Positions 36,050 through 48,922 of a DNA stretch of 64,000 bases are shown one piece after another; position 1 is the stretch's first letter; the number at the start of each line of letters is the position of its first letter. The notes under the pieces are model-generated. The model was not told the origin of the DNA. It made no database searches and worked only from the letters and a program-made list of their open reading frames with translations. The position numbers were made by a program, and so were the translations under genes. This DNA comes from Isoetes taiwanensis (taxonomy: Eukaryota; Streptophyta; Lycopodiopsida; Isoetales; Isoetaceae): the NCBI GenBank assembly GCA_021234155.1, contig JAJEKV010000087.1:122001-186000 (forward strand), read 5' to 3'.

Positions 36050-36611
36050 CCACCGGGGGCTGGTCTTTGGGTTCACTCTTGACCTTGCTCGAATAGGCTC
36101 GCTTTTCTTTGCCCGCCTTCTTTGCTCAATTAACCTTGAAATTTTCTGGATCCTGCTTGGCCCTCTGGCAGTTGTTGAATGCAAATAAAAAGGAAACCGT
36201 CTTCCTTACTTCTCTATTCTTCAACCCTTCTGGGTATATCTTGCTCAACAGTTCAATTATAGCTTCTTCAAGCTCTGGCCTTACTCTGTCGATGGATGTC
36301 TTGTTGGGAATGACACCATTGGTGTCCCAAACCTCATTATACTCTGCTGCAGATATCACATCCGTTCGAAATTGAGAGGGATGCACATCCTCGTTTGATA
36401 GACCCGCATAAGCATGGAAGTCCTTCTCAGTTCGACAATCAGCCAGGTCCGGTCTTAGAGGCACGTTCCTTCTGGGCTGAAAGAAAGCAAGAAAAACAAA
36501 TTAACAGGGCATCGTAAGCCATCAAAATTGGCAGTGCATTTTGCTTACCCTGCGCATGGCATCCATTGGAATTACTGGCTGAGCCGGCGGATTAACAACC
36601 TTCTTCACCAT
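36050..36611 (-). CDS. Gene A, copy A2 (segment 2a)
   Basis: Exon 1 is 36549-36611, the 72 nt intron 36477-36548, and exon 2 runs from 36476 downward. Splice sites and phase match A1. The frame is open through the conserved core down to about 36126 and then lost in the Ser/Pro-rich tail, where CAG/CTG-rich sequence differs from A1. Residue changes against A1 are few (KVRPEHEE becomes RVRPELEE). Confidence 0.6.
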
Positions 36612-36883
36612 AGTGCGTTTGAGTTTTGGAATACTAGAGTGAATGTGGAAATTCTCGAGCTTCTTCTCCGTGGGCTATTTGGCCGGAGTAGCAAAAGGTG
36701 GGGAGCACGGTTGCAAATTACAAATTCAAAATTCGCTACCCTTCGGGTCACAGTCATTAATTACGGTGGGCGGTAAGCAGGTTATGATTGAAGCAGTGCG
36801 CCCTATGTGAAGTGGCGGGCATAGCATAGGTTACACTTCAATTGGTGAAGGGTGGAAAAAATAGTATGAAGGGTGGGTCTTTG

Positions 36884-37920
36884 GGTCTTTGAACAGTTTT
36901 TTTTTGCTACCCACCAAAGCATACTTTCACCGGGGGCGCCATTATATGCGGCGTGGAGGACACCACGGCAATTGCGGTTCCTTGATGCGTTAAGTGGGCG
37001 AACTCACGATCCCTCAGCGATGATAGCTAGCAAGTTGAACACGCACGGCCTCTGAGGAAAAATATTCCTACTAGTGCAAAAGGATATGGCTGGGAGCTGC
37101 AGTCCTACGAATCTTTGTCTCTTTCCAGAATAAAAGGAAACAGGGATATACTGTCTGGTTTCTCGACATGCAGGAAAGGTTTGCTATTAGACAAGAAACC
37201 ACCGAGCATTGCATTGAAAGCTAAACGTGATGAGAAAATGCCGTCGGTCATGGACACAAACTGGTTAAGAGCTCAGGCCAAGAAGAAGAATGTAAGGCCT
37301 GCCTCTATAGCAGAGGACTCAAGCTGACAACATCAGATAGTGGAGAGCCTTCGTCATCTCGCATCCCCCCCCCCGATCCGCGGGATTATCTTCTTCGAAA
37401 AGCTTAGCATGGCAGGTTATATCACGAAGCGCCTAACCGAGCTTAAATTCAATCTCGGGGAAGAAGCGTAAGTTGGTGAGCAAACCGCACGAAGCTTGAA
37501 GCGGTTTAAGCGGTTTTATCCGCTTGGTGTTAACTGGTTTATGAAGGTATCTATTTTTTATTGCGGACCGGGCTCCTGCTAATCTCACCCATCGAATGCG
37601 TTCAAACGACCATGTGAAGAGCTTCAAGACGTATCCTACAGAGGTCCTCACACCGGCCGACGTTGTCCCCTTCGACCTAATTACTAGGTGATTGTTATTA
37701 TCCATCATGTATGTTTTGTGGCTTCTTAACTAATCGGTGTGCATTATTTCAGGAAAAAGACCACCTGGAGCACATAAGCTGATTTGAAGGGCAAAAAATT
37801 TTGGATAATTTCTGGTAACCATAGTATATGTGCAGCTCAATTGCTTTGCGGTGGTGTTGGAGAACTGGAACAACGGCTTGAGTTTGCTAAAGCCTACGCC
37901 AGGAGAAGGACCAGAGTGCT
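36884..37920 (+). pseudogene. Gene B, copy B3, 3'-truncated by the internal duplication
   Basis: This copy of the gene B 5' half lies in segment 2a. It keeps the N-terminal region, the 65 nt intron and the ParB-like exon start (FWIISGNHSICAAQLL), then ends after RRRTRVL at the duplication junction. The in-frame TAA before the motif is present here too. The early part is heavily altered at CAG/CTG positions (for instance GGTGCTGG in B2 reads GGTCTTTGG here), giving many frame breaks that I do not trust as biological. The methyltransferase-like end is absent. Confidence 0.55.
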
Positions 37921-38365
37921 GAAGGACCAGAGTGCTATAGTGGGATCCACCCTTAACCCACACAATTATATGGTAAATGATACTCCAAATGTAATTTATT
38001 TGGCACACCCATGAGCATGAAAAGTTGGGAGTCCTTTCCATCACCAGTCTATGCTTATTAGCTTCAATACGTGACCATATAGAAATATTTAATAATACTT
38101 CTAAGTGCAATTTTGGAACACAAGTTCTGCATTGACAACATGACCGCCTACAGGCTTAACATGTGCTTGAGGATAAAAAAGCATTGGATGCACAAAGTTC
38201 AAGTTAATACTATTTGGCAGCTTGCATATGCTGATTTCATTACCTCAATATTTTCCACACATACAAAACTATAGTCTACGTCTCTCTCCGTCATCAAAAG
38301 ATTATATCCACAAATGCATAAATGTGTATGCATGGATGGAAACTAAATCTTAAATGGAAGCTTAC

Positions 38366-38490
38366 TGCCAGCCCAAGGCCTCCTAGACCAAAGCGATTGC
38401 AACTTGGACCCTTTCTCAACCTTAGTTGAATATAATACTGCCCCAACCCCTACAGTCAGCCACTTTAAGATCCTTTTGCTATGCAGCATG
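38366..38490 (-). pseudogene. Alcohol dehydrogenase exon fragment (segment 2b)
   Basis: Fourth-position copy created by the 4.4 kb duplication. It differs from 2a near 38392 (AAGCGATTGCAACTTGG for AACAGTGCAACACTGG), at CAG and CTG sites, which breaks the frame. Confidence 0.72.
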
Positions 38491-38916
38491 CTCTAATTGG
38501 TATGTAGTTTACCAGTTAAAGAAAATATCTCTTATATACCTTCTAATAATATGCAACAACTTCACTTTTATAAGACTTTAGATCTTACCCATTGATTCAA
38601 GCGGTGAGCAAGCAGATTTTGCACAAATGTGCATCTTTGCTAACTTTTACTACTTGGCCTTGATCCATCACAGTGTATTCACTAAAAGTGGATGTAATTG
38701 CGCATGCTTACTGTTCAAACCAACACTTAACTACTCAGTTACATACACAATTCGATCGAGGGGCACTTGTGGATGGGCCTCTAAGAACATCTATAGTAGG
38801 GATCTACTTTAATTTAAGCATTGAGTCGCCAAATATGGTGGACACTTAGTAGTACAAATTTTGATTCCACACGGTTTGATTTAAGCCATTTACCCACATG
38901 AAACTAGAGGGCAACC

Positions 38917-40367
38917 CTCTGTGCACAACACCTTGTTAGAGTTGCAAAGAACAAGGTTTTAAGAAACCAAATTCTTTCTGTCAAAAGTGATCAAGGTGCC
39001 TCTCTTACAGATGTCAAAGAAATAGGTGATTTCTTCTACTCCAAGTACTCGAATATTTTCTCTGACATAGACAATTTCCCCTAGCAGAGTACTCAAGCCA
39101 GAGAATTCATTGATCTTCTAAATTCACTGCCTGGCAATAACAATGCTCCAATTTCTGATAATATCTCAGATTTGCCTAATGAAATTGAGATAAAAGCCAC
39201 TTTTATGAATCTTGCCAAAGGTAAGAGTCTTGGGCGATGGTCTTCCCCTAGAGTTTTATCTAAACTTCTGGGATGATGTTAAAAATGATCTTACTAAAAT
39301 GATTCATGGTTTTTGGATCAATAATCATTTGCATCCTACCATTGCTTCTGGCTTGATTACTTTAGTTTCAAAAGTAGATAACCCGGATGGTTTTTCTTGA
39401 TTGGAGGCCTATTTGTCTCACCAATACCTCATATAAGATTTGTGCTAAAATTCTTGCAAAGCAGAATCAAAGGATTCTTCTGAGAATAACATTTGCATAA
39501 ATCAGCACGCTTTTTGCCTAATAGATATATTCTAGACAACTATATTGCTGCAATGGAGGGTTTACACTAGGCTAAAATTTCTAATCAAAGCTGTATCCTC
39601 CTCAAACTTGATTTGCTCCAAGGCTTTTGACTCTATAAGATGGGATTTTCTTGAATTGGCCCTTAGGAAAATTGGTTTTCCGGATAAGTTGATTCATTTG
39701 ATCATTGGTCTCAACTCTCGTGCTCAATCTTACGTTCTCATAAATGGATCTCCAGGTAAATTCTTTCCTCTCCAAAGGGGATGAGACAAGGTTGCCCTTT
39801 AGCACCCTATCCTTTTATCATTCTTTGCTGATCAACCTGACTAAAGCTATTATTCACCACCAAAATCTTGGAAATATTAAAGGCTTGTCTATGCCAAAAG
39901 CGGGAATCGGTTAACCCTTCTTCAGTATGCTAATGACACATTCACCTTTTACGAAATGATGTTAAGAATATTGACTTCATCTTAAGGTTATACAAAATTT
40001 TAGTCAAGCTTCTGGTATCCATTTAAATTATCAAAAGTCTGTGATCATTGGAGATTCTAATCACTTTCGGATATTCTTGGTATCAAATGTCTTCTTGTCA
40101 ATCAAGTCACAACTCGCTTGGTATGCCTTTAGGCACGGATATTAATACTAAAACACTTTGGAGTCCAATTGTTGGCGGGATCGAGAAAAGAAACTCAATA
40201 ACTATGGCGGTTGTCTTTCTCTAGCTGGTAGGGCAATCATTAGATCCTCTGTTTTAGCAAGCTCTCATGTGTACTTCTCTTGACTCTCCTTGCTCCATAA
40301 AATTTGAGAATCTTTCTTTGGACACATTGCAATACTCTGAATGACAACCTCCTTCTAATTTCTGGGC
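38917..40367 (+). pseudogene. LINE reverse transcriptase remnant, copy L3 (segment 2b)
   Basis: Third LINE copy, created by the 4.4 kb duplication in U2. It has the same shared stops as L1. A loss of two bases near 39235 (GGGCCAGATGG in L1, GGGCGATGG here) shifts the KSLGPDGLP block, again at a CAG. Confidence 0.92.
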
Positions 40368-40439
40368 GATTACTGTGAAATTTGGCCTTTACGCTATGCT
40401 TTTCAGTCTTTGTTGTCTTTGTGATTTCTTTGGGCTCTC

Positions 40440-41008
40440 TTTGTGCTCCGCGAGGGGCGGGTGTCTTTGGGTTCACTCTTGACCTTGCTTTCGAATAGGC
40501 TCTGCTTTTCTTTGCCACTCTTTGCTCAATTAACCTTGAAATTTTCGGATCTGCTGGCCCTCTCGGCAGTTGTTGAATGCAAATAAAAGGAAACCGTCTT
40601 CCTTACTTCTCTATTCTTCAACCCTTCTGGGTATATCTTGCTCAACAGTTCAATTATAGCTTCTTCAAGCTCTGGCCTTACTCTGTCGATGGATGTCTTG
40701 TTGGGAATGACACCATTGGTGTCCCAAACCTCATTATACTCTGCTGCAGATATCACATCCGTTCGAAATTGAGAGGGATGCACATCCTCGTTTGATAGAC
40801 CCGCATAAGCATGGAAGTCCTTCTCAGTTCGACAATCAGCCAGGTCCGGTCTTAGAGGCACGTTCCTTCTGGGCTGAAAGAAAGCAAGAAAAACAAATTA
40901 ACAGGGCATCGTAAGCCATCAAAATTGGCAGTGCATTTTGCTTACCCTGCGCATGGCATCCATTGGAATTACTGGCTGAGCCGGCGGATTAACAACCTTC
41001 TTCACCAT
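40440..41008 (-). CDS. Gene A, copy A3 (segment 2b)
   Basis: Exon 1 is 40946-41008 with the same 72 nt intron, and exon 2 runs from 40873. The core is identical to A2 up to the REVRKTVSF segment. After that, missing bases in an A run near 40587 and at later CTG sites shift the frame. The close identity to A2 fits a recent 4.4 kb duplication. Confidence 0.58.
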
Positions 41009-41269
41009 AGTGCGTTTGAGTTTTGGAATACTAGAGTGAATGTGGAAATTCTCGAGCTTCTTCTCCGTGGGCTATTTGGCCGGAGTAGCAAAAGGTGGGG
41101 AGCACGGTTGCAAATTACAAATTCAAAATTAAGCTACCCTTGGTCCACGGTCATTAATTACGGTGGCGATGGCGAGGTTATGATTGAAAGTGCGCCCTAT
41201 GTGAAGTGGCGGGCATAGCATAGGTTACACTTCAATTGGTGAAGGGTGGAAAAATAGTATGAAGGGTGG

Positions 41270-44200
41270 GTCTTTGGGTCTTTGAACAGCGTTTTTGCTA
41301 CCCACCCGGCATACTTTCACCCAGGGGGCGCCATTATATGCGGCGTGGAGGACACCGCGGCAATTGCGGTTCCTTGATGCGTTACGAAGTGGGCGAACTA
41401 CGATCCCTCGCGATGATAGCTAGCAAGTTGAACCGCCGGGCTACTGAGGAAAAAATATTCCTACTAGTGCAAAGGATATGGTTGGGGCTGCACTCCTACG
41501 AATCTTTGTCTCTTTCGAATAAAAGGAAGCGAGGGATATCTTTATGCGGTTTTCGACATGCGAGGAAAGGTTTGCTATTAGACAAGAAACCACCTTAGAG
41601 CATTGCATTGAAAGCTAAGCGTGATGAGAAAATGCCGTCGGTCATGGACACAAAGCGGTTAAGAGCTCGGGCCAAGAAGAAGAATGTAAGGGCTGCCTCT
41701 ATAGCGAGAGGACTCAAGGCGACAACATCGGATAGTGGAGAGCCGCCGTCATCTCGCATCCCCGATCCACGGGGATTATCTTCTTCGAAAAGCTTAGCAT
41801 GGCAGGTTATATCTGAACTGCCAACTGAGCTTAAATTCAATCTCGGGGAAGAACGTAAGTTGGCTGAGCAAACTGCACAGAAGCTTGAACAGTTTAAACG
41901 GTTTTATCCGCTTGGTGTTAACTGGTTTATGAAGGTATCTATTTTTTATTGCGGACCGGGCTCCTGCTAATCTCACCCATCGAATGCGTTCAAACGACCA
42001 TGTGAAGAGCTTCAAGACGTATCCTACAGAGGTCCTCACACCGGCCGACGTTGTCCCCTTCGACCTAATTACTAGGTGATTGTTATTATCCATCATGTAT
42101 GTTTTGTGGCTTCTTAACTAATCGGTGTGCATTATTTCAGGAAAAAGACCACCTGGAGCACATAAGCTGATTTGAAGGGCAAAAAATTTTGGATAATTTC
42201 TGGTAACCATAGTATATGTGCAGCTCAATTGCTTTGCGGTGGTGTTGGAGAACTGGAACAACGGCTTGAGTTTGCTAAAGCCTACGCCAGGAGAAGGACC
42301 AGAGTGCTGAATGGAAATTTGTCAAATACAGAATATATTGAATTGAGCATTCAGTACAATGAAGTCATTGCTAACACCGTATACAGAGAGCCTTTGATAG
42401 AGAAGCTGCAACAGCTACGGCATCAACACAAGGCGTATGGATGTCCTCATAAAGGCCATTGAATGCTTTGCTACAACATCTGGTATTTTGTTTTCTTAGC
42501 TCATCAACATCGCGGCCGCGATTTCCCTGACCATTTATTTTTTAGGACTTCCACGAGATAGCTACTATAACATTGAAGGTGAAGGAGCTAAAAGATGAAA
42601 AACAGTTCATTTTTATGGAGGAGCGGGTCTTTAAAAAATTAATGGAAGTGGCCAACAAATGGGTGAGCAGAAAACTCTGTGATGAACACGGGGATTTACC
42701 TGATAGGCCAACGAAGGACTTCTTCAACAAAACTTGACTAAGATACCTTAGAGGCATGTCTAATGCAGAGGTTTCTCAGCTGCTAGATGAGATTTTGGAA
42801 GGAAAAACATACCTTAAGGTGCAAGCCGGATAGCACGGCAGGTTTGATTGCAAGCAGCGCGCCATTGACATTAGAAGCTTGACCTTCATGCGCAAAGAGA
42901 TTGTGTCCTATGCTTCCACATTGCTTCAGAAAGATTACTCTTCCTTCGAAGAATTGTTGTCTGACTTTCCTGCTTTCACAGACAGCGGATTCTTGATATA
43001 TCTGATTCGGATACAGAATACGTGAAAGCCAATTACAACAAAGATCATGTCGTGGGTAATTTGCCCGTGCTTTTTTAGAATCGATTAGATCAATTTTGAA
43101 ACCTGAAGAGGCTATCAAAATCAAACAAAAGAAAAATGTTGTTCACGCAGTGACAAAGGAAGGGATTCCTACGTCCACTCCAGTATCTGAGAATGCAACT
43201 TTGGTGTTCATTGACATTAGGGGATTCTCTACAATATGGACCTGCAAAAAGTACATGGAACTCTTTACAAGAATATCCAGCATGACAACTGCTAATATTT
43301 ATCACCTGGTTATTCTGATGCGGTCTGTGAACTTGCCAGATTGCTTGTATAGCGTGAACCAGATTCAAAGGCGGGTCCACATTTACGTAGGCACATATGA
43401 CGAGCAGGGATGGGTGAACAAGAAAAAGGTGAAGGAATATCAGTATTACATCACCCATATGTGCATTAACAAAAGCGACTCCAGGGTAACGTCGATATTG
43501 CCTGAGCTCGAGCTTCGTTTGACACCGGTGAGCACAGCACCAAAGAACACCCCCTTGCCACCAATGCCTTGTCGCGGTAATGAAAAACCGATGAGAAAAT
43601 GAGAAACAAATGGCATACTTACTTCACGGGTAAACCCAGATACAAGTTTGTCAGAATTGAAGGTGATCACGTGCTGAAGTGCCAGTTGAAGACATCATAT
43701 GCTTACTACATTGTTGACCAGCTGGTGCCAAGGATGGTTGTGTCCTTGATTTCTTCTCGGTAATGCTTGCTTCGTGTCGCCTTAATGCGGGAAAGAAAAG
43801 TATTGCATTCGAAAGCCAAGGTAAAGTATGCCGATTTCTTAGGGCTTTCTTGGATAAGCTTGAAAAAATGGTTTGCCACGGCACTGAGGAGACAGTTGAA
43901 GAGGAGAAAGCAGACACTACAAATGATCCCGACAAGATCAATATAAATATTACCCAGAAAACAGATATATCTAAGCTTGATGAAATCTTGGATCAAATGG
44001 ATGAGAAGAGCTACGAGGAAAGGATGCGAGGAGGCGAAAAAGACTTCTAGAGTCCATTGAGAAAGGTATTAATGCGCTAGAGCCTATGTTTCAAAAATTG
44101 GGGGCTTTAAACAAAAGATTTGATGCCTACATGCCTTTCCGTGACAAAGGGTCAAATTTGAATACATAGGAATGGGCGATGGAACTGCGCATCATGAGGG

Positions 44201-44437
44201 TGAGCCAAGTGGTACACAAGAGCAGGGTTGTAGCTTAGAAAAAGACACCCAAAATCATTTGTGGTGTCCAAAATGGCGCATCGGTGGAAGGCGGCGCAAT
44301 GGATCTTGAGGCGGAAGGACGGATCCACATCTCCAAGTCCTTACACGAGGCCATATGCGTAGACATCCCAAATGTAACAGGGCTATCTGGAGATGGACAC
44401 ATCAGGGTTATAAGAAGGGGGCGGGATATCTCTTTGA
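41270..44437 (+). pseudogene. Gene B, near-complete copy B4, spanning U2/U3
   Basis: This copy has the same layout as B2. The N-terminal part is useful because 41608-41935 stays in frame across a site where B2 is shifted, joining the N-terminal region to the KLAEQTAQKLEQFKRFYPLG segment. The ParB-like exon is intact apart from the shared TAA. The following exon has TGA where B2 has TGG (FFNKT-stop-LRYLRG), near 42736. The 43096-43602 frame gives the best view of the region joining the two halves (KPEEAIKIKQKKNVVHAVT, then ENATLVFIDIRGF). Frame is lost after 43602 by small indels, and the C-terminal tail is shifted again. Confidence 0.5.
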
Positions 44438-45231
44438 GATAGGTGTTGTACACGAATCGATGATCGAGAAACCCGGATGGAGTAAATTCGCCCCTCGGCA
44501 AAGAAATGTACATTGCTATATCGAGGAATATAATGTATAAGGCTTTGAAGATTTGCACATCTTTGAGTTTTATTATTGTTTGAGTTTTGTTTCTTGTATA
44601 AACTTTTGGTGGCGATCTTTGCTAGCACTTTCTTAGGTTGATTGCCTTACTTGAGACTTCTTCTAAATTAAAATTGAATCATATGGTAGCTAAACAGCTC
44701 AAAATGTTCGCCACCAAGTGATCTTCGCTATCACTTTGTTTTCCTTTCATCCATATGTAGACCTAAACGGACTTGTGATCTTATATCCATGGGCTAGCTA
44801 AGCAGCTTCAAATCTTTGCCGTCGCGATCCTGCTGAGTATTTTTACTCTTTCTTGTGGACATCTCTTACTCTGAAAGGAGCTTGGGATAGCCTTATAAAT
44901 GTCGAAATCGGATACATCGCTGGTTGTGGTGGGAAATCATCGAAAAAAACGGCAACTTTTACTCTGTTGCAACCACTTACGGTGTTTTATAGACAACCAA
45001 GAACCTATTTCATGCTAAACGAGAATTCTGAATTCTCTAATTAATTAATTCGTGCTTTCATATGATGGTGGTGACATCCATATATGCACACAATTCTTGA
45101 AAGCACTCCTGAGAGCAAAAAAGTGGCTGCTCTTATTCTCTTATTAATGCCTCTTTGCTTCGAATGGCCATGAGTACACAAACATATGACTTTCATAACT
45201 ATATGACTCTTGCCCAACTATTTTATGATTG

Positions 45232-46427
45232 GCCGTGTCGATGGCCATAAGCAACTAAGGGAAAACAGTTCAGAGTCTTTTCACCAAACTGAGGGCTAAA
45301 TACCAACTGTGGCAACCAATTAGTCTTGCTTGTGTGACCAACGTATCTCAAAATCTTAAAGATGGCTATTTCAATTATGGCCACACTTTAGAAAATGCAT
45401 AGATCTCCAATCCTTCAAATAAACTCTAGACTCTCTTCTACAATAGGCGGTTATCAGAGGACATGCAAAGTTTCATTGAAATCAGACCGCCTAAATTGCA
45501 ATATCGAATTCGATGGCTCAAAATTCAAGTTGAGGACATATACACTCAAAATCTCTTTAGTATATACGGCCATAATCAACCGAGGGAAAATAGTTGAGCT
45601 TTTTTCACCAAAGCGAGGGGTAAATACCAACTATGGCAACAAATTTGTCCTGCTTGTCGGGGCCAACAAATCTCAAAATCTAAAGAGGGGTATTAGATTA
45701 TGGCCACGCTTTAAAATTGCTTAATTCTCCAATCCTTTTCTAAATCTTTCCCCAAAAGCAAATCCATATCCTACTCGCCCATCATCTTCAAATAAACTAT
45801 GGACTCTCTCTTCTAAAAAAGGCTCAAAAGCAAATCCATATCCTACTCGCCCATCATCTTCAAATAAACTATGGACTCTCTCTTCTAAAAGATTTTGTTT
45901 GTCGAGGAGGACATGCAAAGTTTCATTGAAATCAGATTGCAATATCTCATCAAACGGCTCAAAATTGAAGTTGATGCATACACTCAAAATCCCTTTGATA
46001 TATCAACGGCCATAAGCAACTGAGGAAAAGCAGTTCAGAGCCTTTTCACCAAACTGAGGACTAAATACCAACTTGTGAGGCCAGCATATCTCAAAATATG
46101 AAAGAGGGGTCTTTCGATTATGGCCATGCTTTAAAAATGCATAAATCTCCAATCCTTTCTAAATCTTTCCCCCAAAGCAAATCCATATTCTACTCCACCC
46201 ATCATTTTCAAATAAACTCTAAACTCTCTCTTCTAAAAGAGGCAGTTATCAGAGGACATGCAAAGTTTCATTGAAATCAAATAAACTCTAAACTCTCTCT
46301 TCTAAAAGCGGAAGTTATCAGAGGACATGCAAAGTTTCATTGAAATCAGAATGTCTAAATTGCAATATCTAATCTGACGATTGAAGTTGATGATATACAA
46401 TCAAAATCCCTATGATATGTATAAAGA
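45232..46427. repeat. Three-monomer satellite-like array (U3)
   Basis: Same trimer; monomers start near 45239, 45569 and 46007. The first is shortened by a 49 bp deletion at 45416 between two CTTC words. Confidence 0.87.
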
Positions 46428-48197
46428 ATAAAGATGATGATATTGATATGCAATTTGGTAATTTTCCCATGCAATATTATCTAATTTGTCTTAATATTTA
46501 CAACAAAGATACAAGTTTACACATAATTCCTAATGCTTGATCATGCATACATTTTCTAAAGTTTATGTGTTAATGTTTTTTTGTGTCCATTAGATGAAGG
46601 TATGATTCCTTGAATATGCGGATCAACGATGTGAACTTTTACACCTCGGACCCACAGACATGGCCACGCTCCCCATCGCCTCCCATCGTGAGCGAAGAAA
46701 ATAAAGAAATAAACAATAAACATTTGCACCGGAAGAAGACACAAAATTTAATTTCCATATTCACGAGAAACACGACAAGCGGAAACACGGTTACATCGCT
46801 TCCCATCTCGGGAAGCACACCATCTGCACAAAATCGCCCCATTCTAAAGCATCTCAACTAATCCAATTGTACAACTCCATTTGGCCTCTACCCTCTAACA
46901 ACCATGTCTCCATCCGGGCGGTAGCGATAGGAAGAAGCGGTACGGCCCGGTATACTTTCCAAGGAAATCCATGGATGCAACAAGCGGTGATCGTCTGGCT
47001 GTCTCTAGCAGAGAATACACATTCGGGAAGAAATCTCCTCACAATCAACCAATCGAATAACACAGGAGGACGAACCCTCAATCAATCCACAAGCTACTTA
47101 AAGTCGAATTACCCAAATGCTCTTTCTGGAATACACTGAAGAATCTCTTGACCTGCACAAGCAAGCACCACGCAAGATTGTGACAGTGGAAGCCCCATCT
47201 CAATCCAGACACTTAGTGGCTGCTACTCCCAAAACATCAACAATTTACGACCCACAAGAAAACCCTCCTCCAAACAACCTTATAATATCATCTTAAATTA
47301 TGATCTGACTAAAAAGCCACGACCCTCTTAAGCGTGCACTTTCCCAACTTGACCCAAGTTGGACTCGAATCTTTGGTTCCATTTGGACTGGGGCTTTTAA
47401 CATGCAAATCGCCCCCTTGGGTCTGATTTAGACACCCTAAGACTAACTTTAAGCAAATTTGGTACATATCGGGCTTGGCGATGCGGATCTCGGCTCTAAT
47501 TATAGGCTATGGCCCCTTCCACATTTGTCTGGCCCTATTTCCTTCAGGTCACCCCTCTTGAACCTATTTCGGCCCGGTCCCGCTTGCTTTGATCCACGCC
47601 ACCTCCATCGACACGCTCTTAGCGGTCCCGTGAAACGTAAAACACGCTATTTTCGACCATGCAAGCCGCTCATGTCATAACAAAGGAAAAAAAACCCTCC
47701 CCTTTTTGGCCAACCTTCGCAATAATCATAGGAAAGACAAATTTTGGCGACGTAATTACTTTACAAATAATTGTTTCTATGCATTGTAATGTTAATGCAT
47801 CAAAATCAGCTCCAACTATGCCATCGAATATGACATTACTTACGTGATATTCAAAGATATAGACCCACAACCCTACACATGCATAAGGTTGCCCAACACA
47901 CATTTCTAATTTCTTTAATTTATCAAGAATAATGGCCCATTACCCTTCTAAATCTTCTAAAGCAATCTAGGCACTCCAAGCTGCTAGAGCATACAGTAAT
48001 GGCAAAGAACTATCAACAAGGATTACACATTTATATTTACTTATATTATTAGTTATCAACGAGGGATAACTTAGATTACACATTTATATTTGCTTATTAT
48101 GATGCCATACATAGATAATCAAGCTTGAGTGAGGAGCGAGAAACATACATAGATTAGATCGAACGATCGATCTAAGTAGATGGATTAGACCGTCGAT
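46428..48197. other. Unassigned stretch before PLAT gene (U3)
   Basis: Homologue of 3251-5065, with more CAG/CTG-type differences and no frame longer than 90 codons. Nothing recognised. Confidence 0.35.
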
Positions 48198-48769
48198 CTA
48201 ATAAGAGCAGCTTCCAACGACGGCAATGTTAGTAGTGGCGCTGGCTGAAGCGCTTCAAACAAATCAATCCATGGGCACCAAACATATGGGACAGAACCTT
48301 ACCATCAGAGGTCTTAACCTTGATATCGATGCTCTCAAAGGACCATGACTTAAAGTCAGAATGATGTGTAACTTTAGCAGCACAAATGGATTTCAAGCAA
48401 GACTGATTTTTATACACAAAAGTATCGACATGGTTTTGCCTCAAAGTCGTCGCCTGGCGTGTCGAGTTCGTCTATGTCGACCACCTCTGAATCCTCAGCA
48501 TCATAAATCCGAAGAGATACGTCTGAATCGGTACCGATTCGGCCGGTCCTCACCTTGATCTCCAAAGTGCAATCTCCACCATTCTGTCAAAACAAAACAT
48601 TCATCAATTCTATGCATAATATTGAACAATGCCAAACAAATTCTACTCCACCTGAGCCGTTGGTAGGGCAATATGATCCATAGATGCTTGCCCCCCGCTT
48701 TGAGACATAGATCAACATTAGGAGCACTAGATTCAGCATTAGCAGACTGCCATACAAGGATGATGCCAT
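48198..48769 (-). CDS. PLAT/LH2-domain secreted protein, U3 copy
   Basis: Exon 1 (48647-48769) is in frame, with the signal peptide intact (VSKRGAS where U1 has VSARGAS, at a CTG-like site). Exon 2 (48198-48583) has an extra T near 48437 and lacks one C near 48266, breaking the frame twice. Splice sites match the other copies. Confidence 0.75.
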
Positions 48770-48872
48770 TGCAATGGTTGAGTGTAGGCCTATGATGCTT
48801 TCCCACGGTCTGGTCTCATATATTATGGGCTAGGTTTTGCATGCCTTACAAATGGCAAAGAGACATCCAGTC

Positions 48873-48922
48873 ATTTCCCTAGGGTTTCTTCTTCCAGATT
48901 TCCCTAGGGTTTCTTCTTCCAG
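48873..48922. promoter_or_regulatory. Duplicated telo-box upstream of PLAT (U3)
   Basis: Same perfect 25 bp tandem pair as in U1 (48873-48897 and 48898-48922), fully conserved. Confidence 0.55.

Larger units (their letters stand above)
33542..37920. repeat. Internal duplication in U2, first copy (2a)
   Basis: This segment runs from just before the ADH exon through the LINE and gene A to the middle of the gene B ParB-like exon, and is repeated directly downstream. Its right edge is abrupt: gene B stops after the codons for RRRTRVL and the sequence jumps back to the 33542 homologue. The copy carries many CAG/CTG-type discrepancies against U1, for example around 36880-37030. Confidence 0.93.
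37937..42308. repeat. Internal duplication in U2, second copy (2b)
   Basis: This second copy of the 4.4 kb segment continues without a break into the rest of gene B and U3. Between the copies, at 37921-37936, lie 16 extra bases (GAAGGACCAGAGTGCT) identical to the bases just before them, and the join uses a shared TGCT. The extra 16-mer looks like a templated insertion. Confidence 0.93.
19416..43218. repeat. Tandem macro-repeat, unit 2 (U2), with internal 4.4 kb duplication
   Basis: This is the second period of the macro-repeat and measures 23,803 bp. The extra 4.4 kb comes from an internal direct duplication (33542-37920 repeated at 37937-42308), so it holds two ADH exons, two LINE copies and two gene A copies. 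Unit-specific indels include 63 bp present at 25995-26057 that U1 and U3 lack, and 36 bp missing after 30928 that U1 (11472-11507) and U3 keep. Confidence 0.97.
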
